Positions 60,237 through 64,000 of a DNA stretch of 64,000 nt are shown here, in pieces. The stretch comes from Verrucomicrobium sp. BvORR034. Lineage in GTDB: Bacteria; Verrucomicrobiota; Verrucomicrobiia; Verrucomicrobiales; Verrucomicrobiaceae. Location of the stretch: contig NZ_BATQ01000075.1 in assembly GCF_000739635.1 (NCBI RefSeq), positions 23,168 to 87,167 on the forward strand. Reading direction: 5' to 3'. Each line of letters starts with the position of its first letter. Position 1 is the first letter of the stretch. A model generated the notes under the pieces. That model was given only the letters and a program-made list of their open reading frames with translations. It was not told where the DNA came from and did not search any database. A program made the position numbers and the translations under genes.

Positions 60237-60827
60237 ATGGCACCAAGAAAGCGATCACTCATGGGTTACTTCTCGTATTTGGCTGAACAGTCGTTTAAGA
60301 CTGATGAAGAAGGCCGACGCGTCTTTTACCAAGGTGGACCTTGGTCGAGACCCTATTTGGTTCCCGACTCCGAGACGGAAGTGATGCTCAAGCGAAGGCA
60401 GACTTTGCTGCTGAGATATACTTTGGGGCCGTTCATCTTGGGGCAGGCCATCTTGTTTGCCTTTTTGCCGGCAACAAACTTTCCTCCTGTTGTCTTCCTG
60501 GGCTACTTCGTGGCGGTCATGGTGCTGTTCGGTCTGGCAGGGTGGTTAGCCCATCGTCGGTTGGTTTCAGGGCTCCAGAGTGTGGAGCGCCGCTTGTCAC
60601 TTAGAAGATTCTATCAGAGCATGGCAGATCGACATTCCACTGGCGGACTGGCGCTCGGACTGATAGCGAGTGTGCTGTTCGTTGTGGGTGGCTACTGGAT
60701 GACCAGTAGCCACAGTTTTTCGGGGACCGGTTCCCGCCACCTCATTGGCTGGATATGCATGATCCTCTTTTCCCTGTCTGCTGTGGCGTGGGGGTATGCA
60801 CTGACATTGAAGCTGAGGGCAAGGTGA
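60237..60827 (+). CDS. Four-helix membrane protein of unknown function
   Basis: From the ATG at 60237 the 196-residue protein begins MAPRKRSLMGYFSYLAEQSF; the ATG at 60261 is also possible. A soluble head with FKTDEEGRRVFYQGGPWSRP, a sequence pattern I recall from small membrane proteins in other phyla, is followed by four membrane helices between about residues 58 and 190. There is no catalytic motif. It lies in the accessory end of the window. Confidence 0.65.
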   Translation: MAPRKRSLMGYFSYLAEQSFKTDEEGRRVFYQGGPWSRPYLVPDSETEVMLKRRQTLLLRYTLGPFILGQAILFAFLPATNFPPVVFLGYFVAVMVLFGLAGWLAHRRLVSGLQSVERRLSLRRFYQSMADRHSTGGLALGLIASVLFVVGGYWMTSSHSFSGTGSRHLIGWICMILFSLSAVAWGYALTLKLRAR

Positions 60828-60914
60828 TCATTCTCGAATCGAAACATGGACGGATGGAACTGAGGCATTGACCGCTATGAATCCTACGCATGAACAGATA
60901 GCTGAAGCCCTGCC

Positions 60915-61133
60915 ATGGCCCTGAAAGTCATCAAAAGTTTTTACGGAGTGGCGCTAGGCGGCTTCGTGGACACCTACGAGACGCAGACTAACTTTGACGC
61001 CGAGACCTCGTTAAATATTATCGTTCAACAGTTCGAGCCAAAATCAGTAGGTCATGATTGTGCAGGGGGCATGGGTATTGGAGTTATCGAAGTGGCGAGA
61101 AGTGGTCTTTTACCTGCGCCCGAACCTAGTTAG
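60915..61133 (+). CDS. Small hypothetical protein
   Basis: The 72-residue reading begins MALKVIKSFYGVALGGF and has no membrane segment or motif. It starts with an ATG at 60915 and is not opposed by a better frame, but no ribosome site is clear and composition gives little support. It may be a fragment left by insertion of the repeats that follow. Confidence 0.35.
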   Translation: MALKVIKSFYGVALGGFVDTYETQTNFDAETSLNIIVQQFEPKSVGHDCAGGMGIGVIEVARSGLLPAPEPS

Positions 61134-61302
61134 ATCTGAGGATCGATACCGATTTCCGATTTCCGATATCTGTGCGTCTGTGGCCAAGCGGGCTGCGGAG
61201 CAGGTCTGAGAAGATTGCTCGAGCGCTAACCTCCGATGTTTGATCCCGCGCAGCGAAGATCGAAAGCTCCTCCCAGTCGGTCAGGTTTGAGAGCACTCCT
61301 AA

Positions 61303-61524
61303 GAACCTGTTTGGATAAAAACATCCGGGTGTGGCAGGTTCAATTAAGGGAATGAGATAAAAGCGGCTTCGCCGAGCCTGAGAACTGCCCCCTCCGGGTT
61401 GCGGTCCTTTTGAGCCTGGACTGCGTTGCTCATCGGTTGTGAATCTCGATTCACGCCCTCTTCGCGCCTTGTCCAGACTCAAAATGCCTCGCAACACACC
61501 CAGCGTTTTTATCCAAACAGGTTC
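61303..61524. mobile_element. MITE-like element with 3-bp TAA target duplication
   Basis: Two inverted ends, GAACCTGTTTGGATAAAAAC at 61303-61322 and its complement at 61505-61524, are identical over 20 bp and similar over a further 10. TAA stands on both sides (61300-61302 and 61525-61527), as expected for the short target duplications made by IS5-family transposases. The 222-bp interior encodes no transposase but has its own palindrome (GTGAATC-TC-GATTCAC). It is a non-autonomous element. The flanking 61134-61302 holds no gene. Confidence 0.7.
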
Positions 61525-61863
61525 TAAAGAGGGGTGGGTCTACGGGCTCCGTGATGAGTTTGGGAGCGATGTTCGCTGGTTCAGCGTCCATGTGGGGTTG
61601 GCAGTCGGCGGGTTCGGTTTGCCGTTGATTGCGTTCTAGCATGGGCGAAAGAATGCGCAGGCAATTACAGCTCGAGCTATTGCATGCTAATCGAAAAACC
61701 TGCGCCCTTTCCTGCATTTTTGCAGAACAACCCCCGCAGATTGGATCTTTTCCTGCGCGCCAAACTCCTCCAGATTGGAAATAGACTGCAAAGATGCAGG
61801 CTATAGTAGGGTTGATTTTTTCTGCGTTCTTGTGGACTATTGTGCGTTCGGCAGAATCAAACC
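61525..61863. other. Intergenic region after the MITE, no gene
   Basis: The stretch has only short open frames, including one that begins within the MITE. Near 61700-61840 the composition shifts to more A and T, and TGCAGG/CCTGCA-type words recur. I see no RNA gene and no clear promoter. Confidence 0.4.
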
Positions 61864-62139
61864 ATGAGAATTTCAGCCTTAGCATTTAGCGGAGTCGCCT
61901 TCGCTGCCGCCTCGGTTTACCTTGGCGTCGTACTAGGATTGCGAGGTGGGTGGTCTTTGTCCGAACCGAATACGGATTATGCCCTGATTCGAGGTGGCGC
62001 TAGTGGACTCTGCTTGTTGGCCGTCATCGTGGTGTTCAGCCACTTAACCAATCAGAAGCTGATATTAATTTGCTCTGCTTGGGCTTTAATATCGTTCCTG
62101 ATCTTCTATTTTTATGTCACCACATCGTCAGTCGTATAG
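61864..62139 (+). CDS. Small three-helix membrane protein
   Basis: The ATG at 61864 begins MRISALAFSGVAFAAASVYL, a 91-residue protein with helices at about 3-24, 46-60 and 68-86. It is not related to the other small membrane proteins as far as I can tell. It ends 10 bp before the first attC-like site and may be the first cassette of that array or the last gene outside it. Confidence 0.55.
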   Translation: MRISALAFSGVAFAAASVYLGVVLGLRGGWSLSEPNTDYALIRGGASGLCLLAVIVVFSHLTNQKLILICSAWALISFLIFYFYVTTSSVV

Positions 62140-62149
62140 AATACCTCAA

Positions 62150-62209
62150 GTCGAACAGGGCGGTTGATGCAACTCTGCTGCGCTCCGTGCCTCATCTTAG
62201 ATGTTCGCC
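62150..62209. other. attC-like site 1 (degenerate)
   Basis: GTCGAACAGGGCGG opens and TTAGATGTTCGCC closes a 60-bp imperfect palindrome (GTTCG / CGAAC ends; GATGCA / TGCCTCATC inner boxes). This resembles planctomycete-type attC sites but departs from the GTTRRRY consensus. It lies 15 bp before the next ORF. Confidence 0.4.
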
Positions 62210-62224
62210 CAAGAATCCAACCCG

Positions 62225-62554
62225 ATGAAAATTGAACCGCCGCCACACACCGAGCCGTCGGAGGACGGTTATGAGACGCTTGGCTGGTATCAGCCGGGGG
62301 AGGCATTCAAGTTGCTGAAGCGCTTTGATGACGAAGGGGTCTATGCGCAGATTGACCGATCGACCGGCAGCGACGATGCCTCCGCCGTCTGGGGCGATAT
62401 CGGGCGTGGGTTTGGCATCGCCTCGCAGATTCTCATCTCCATCCATAGTTCCTGCCGGGAACAGGCGCTCCGCATTCACCGCGACTTGTTTGGCGATGAT
62501 CTTGCTTCCACCGAGCCCGGGGAGTTTGTCGAGGAGACGGGAACTGACGAATGA
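62225..62554 (+). CDS. Cassette ORF 1, small soluble protein (DUF2007-like)
   Basis: The ATG at 62225 begins MKIEPPPHTEPSEDGY, a 109-residue soluble protein with GEAFKLLKRFDDEGVYAQID and CREQALRIHRDLFGDD. That layout (helix, strand, helix) is reminiscent of DUF2007-type putative signalling proteins, with low confidence. An in-frame ATG at 62201 would start inside the attC-like site. It ends 16 bp before attC-like site 2, so it fits a gene cassette. Confidence 0.5.
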   Translation: MKIEPPPHTEPSEDGYETLGWYQPGEAFKLLKRFDDEGVYAQIDRSTGSDDASAVWGDIGRGFGIASQILISIHSSCREQALRIHRDLFGDDLASTEPGEFVEETGTDE

Positions 62555-62570
62555 ATCTCCATGACTCAAT

Positions 62571-62663
62571 GGCGAACAAGATGGGTGCAGGCAACAGCTC
62601 GTATGGCATCTGTCGTGTCGGCGACGCGCCATGCTCGCCGTCGCCTGATCCGAGACGTTAGGT
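62571..62663. other. attC-like site 2
   Basis: The 93-bp site runs from GGCGAAC (62571) to GTTAGGT (62657-62663), which matches the R' consensus GTTRRRY. Inner sequences GCAGGCAAC and GTCGCCTGAT pair with one unpaired base on the left arm, the extrahelical base that attC sites use for strand choice. ATG of the next ORF follows 13 bp later. Confidence 0.55.
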
Positions 62664-62676
62664 CGCATTACGCTCC

Positions 62677-62997
62677 ATGACCCCGTACTGGAAACGTTTC
62701 TTGGTGAGCACCGGCATTGTCGTGGCGGTTTTCGTGCCTGCAATGATTCGCACCGACCCGACGGCAATCATCGGTGGACCTTGGTTCGGTGTCGCTGTCA
62801 CGATGGAGAGCTTTCGGATGTTTCCCAATTTAGACCTCAGCACTCCAACTTAGTCAGTGGTCTTGGTGCTTTTGACTGCGGCAGTGCTTTCGATTGCGTC
62901 ACGCTGGAAAGCAGCTACTGTCCTCACCATATTGTTTTTTCTCGTGAATGCGTTCTTCCTATACGCCTTTCTGAGCGCAGATCTTGGTCACGCATGA
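62677..62997 (+). pseudogene. Cassette ORF 2, small membrane protein with an internal TAG
   Basis: From the ATG at 62677 (MTPYWKRFLVSTGIVVAVFV) the frame stops at TAG (62851-62853) after 58 codons but continues in the same frame for another 47 codons to TGA at 62995-62997. The second part (SVVLVLLTAAVLSIASRWK, then FFLVNAFFLYAFL) is as hydrophobic as the first. A C-to-T change in CAG would explain the break. It fits exactly between two attC-like sites. Confidence 0.6.
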
Positions 62998-63003
62998 GCC
63001 CCC

Positions 63004-63096
63004 GTCTAACCATGCGCTGCAGCGAACCCCGCCATCGCGCTCTGGTTGCAATCCACGCCTCCCGCGGGACGGGGCGCTGAGCTTGGGTCGATAGGC
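63004..63096. other. attC-like site 3
   Basis: The 93-bp site runs from GTCTAAC (63004-63010), matching the R'' consensus RYYYAAC, to GATAGGC (63090-63096), one base off GTTAGGC. CGCTGCAGCG near its left end and GGGGCGCTGAGC on the right pair imperfectly. It is the same length as site 2. ATG of the next ORF follows 11 bp later. Confidence 0.55.
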
Positions 63097-63107
63097 GTTG
63101 TTCGCGC

Positions 63108-63608
63108 ATGAGTGTTCCAGACGACATTCTCCTTTTTAGTGGCTTTGCTTTGGCGCATGCCGCCTACAGCATTTGTGATGCTCCGGAGGCGCGGTTTCTC
63201 ATTCCGCTATTCATGGCAGAGCATCAGGGCAAGCGCGGAGTTCGACGTTTTGAGGCGGATACGCAGGAGGAGGCTATCACCACCGCCAAGCGTCATATCG
63301 AGGCGGTTGATGGCACGCTCGACCTGTGGACGTTTTCCCGCGAGGGTTCGATGGTTACTGCAGACGGTAGTCGCACTGATGTTCTCTCACTTGATGCCTC
63401 ATCTGCTGTATTCTCTCGCCGCCTCGGAGTCGTTCAGCAGTTTCGTTCAGCGTTCCATCCTGAGGGGTTTGCACTTTTGGGCGTGCCCATCGTCACTCTT
63501 GATGGAGAAGAGTTATCTGATGAGCGTCAAACGGAGTGTTTCCGTATTCTTGACCAAGGATTTGCGATGCACCCAGCCGCCGAAACGGTTCGGAGGATTG
63601 GCGCATGA
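63108..63608 (+). CDS. Cassette ORF 3, hypothetical soluble protein
   Basis: The ATG at 63108 gives 166 residues, acidic and soluble (GVRRFEADTQEEAITTAKRH, DLWTFSREGSMVTADG). I recognise no family. It begins 11 bp after attC-like site 3 and ends 16 bp before site 4, the exact packing of an integron cassette. The next ATG overlaps its stop (ATGA) but is probably not a start. Confidence 0.6.
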   Translation: MSVPDDILLFSGFALAHAAYSICDAPEARFLIPLFMAEHQGKRGVRRFEADTQEEAITTAKRHIEAVDGTLDLWTFSREGSMVTADGSRTDVLSLDASSAVFSRRLGVVQQFRSAFHPEGFALLGVPIVTLDGEELSDERQTECFRILDQGFAMHPAAETVRRIGA

Positions 63609-63624
63609 GTAATTTGACCACAAA

Positions 63625-63750
63625 GCCTAACCAGAGCGCTGCAGCGAACCGCCGCCCCGCTGGACGGTTGGATGATTCTGGTGATTTTGTTCGCGACTTT
63701 TACAGCCGATTGGGCGTTTCCTGCGGCGGTCGCTTGGCTTGGTCGTTCGT
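63625..63750. other. attC-like site 4 and adjoining dispersed sequence
   Basis: GCCTAAC at 63625-63631 matches the R'' consensus perfectly and is followed by GCGCTGCAGCGAACC, shared with site 3. The right end is unclear: GTTGGAT at 63667-63673 fits GTTRRRY, but the bases up to about 63750 also belong to a sequence that I recall as frequent in this phylum, which translates as AANRRPAG and FPAAVAWLGRSS in two frames. Confidence 0.45.
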
Positions 63751-63781
63751 CCAACCAACTGCGTCACCCATCGTGAATCAC

Positions 63782-63952
63782 ATGGTAACTCCATTGTTGC
63801 TCGGAGGATTCTTGGCGTGGTGTGTCTCGCTCGCATTTCGTGATCGCTCTTGGGCCTTCATCCTTTGGTTTCCATTTTCCGCCAGCTCTCTTATCGCCAC
63901 GTTCGCATGGCTGGGGCTATTACCTCAGCTCGGCAACTCTGGAGGCGATTAG
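63782..63952 (+). CDS. Small membrane peptide ORF after site 4
   Basis: The ATG at 63782 begins MVTPLLLGGFLAWCVSLAF, a 56-residue peptide with two short membrane segments. The open frame reaches back to 63605, but residues before 63782 translate the attC-like site and are unlikely to be part of a protein. It may be the start of a fourth cassette. The last 48 bp of the window hold nothing I can name. Confidence 0.3.
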   Translation: MVTPLLLGGFLAWCVSLAFRDRSWAFILWFPFSASSLIATFAWLGLLPQLGNSGGD

Positions 63953-64000
63953 AGGCTTGTGAGCGAGCTATATGCACCACGGGAGACGTGAAGCCATGGG

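Noticed and set aside
63605..63781. Coding sequence beginning at the ATG that overlaps the stop at 63608
   Set aside because: The first 59 codons translate the attC-like site and the adjoining repeat, so a real protein is unlikely to start there.

Overview
The window reads as chromosomal DNA of a verrucomicrobium, most likely family Verrucomicrobiaceae (Verrucomicrobium/Roseimicrobium/Prosthecobacter-like). The reasons are a complete four-gene 'Verru_Chthon cassette' (5713-11972), PEP-CTERM proteins, planctomycete/verrucomicrobial cytochrome-like proteins (DUF1549/DUF1553 and DUF1592/DUF1588/DUF1585), BNR sialidase-like proteins, high GC, weak Shine-Dalgarno sequences and many small palindromic repeats between genes. 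The genus is inferred. No rRNA, tRNA or CRISPR array was recognised.

Layout. 1-2 kb: leftward genes for a truncated FAD oxidoreductase, a lipoprotein and a J-like/Sel1 protein. 2.2-14.7 kb: a rightward surface/export island with a beta-strand-repeat PEP-CTERM protein, a sialidase-like protein, cassette proteins B-C-D-A (three prepilin-like proteins and a 1304-residue GspK-like protein), a second sialidase-like protein and an AraC regulator with a C-terminal jelly-roll domain. Three of its transcription starts are preceded by the same CCAATGG palindrome. 14.7-24.8 kb: universal stress protein, YegP-like protein, DUF1549/DUF1553 protein, 3D-domain protein and a leftward ABC exporter operon (ATPase, permease, Gldg, DUF4340). 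25-29 kb: sucA-sucB. 29.3-35.1 kb: cell-wall genes (LysM protein with a dead L,D-transpeptidase domain, Mpl-like ligase with a glycosyltransferase, class D beta-lactamase).

35.2-43.4 kb: HAD-Nudix fusion next to folB, an ECF sigma factor with a membrane partner, a block of inverted repeats, mutL, an IscA-type protein, and a PEP-CTERM gene broken in a T7 tract. 43.7-53.8 kb: desaturase, leuS behind a terminator-like hairpin, a GT4-glgB operon and a predicted pseudokinase with a membrane anchor. 54-59.6 kb: macro-domain protein, enolase-superfamily enzyme, DUF1232 protein and a large DUF1592-type protein.

59.7-64 kb is an accessory end: small membrane proteins, a 222-bp MITE-like element with a TAA target duplication, and from 62.15 kb a run of short unrelated rightward ORFs separated by attC-like palindromes. 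Spacing matches integron gene cassettes without a visible integrase.

Best candidates for something new are the cassette B-C-D-A read as an exchangeable minor-pseudopilin tip with its own cargo and regulator, the HAD-Nudix-FolB arrangement (possible missing folate steps), and the attC-like array.
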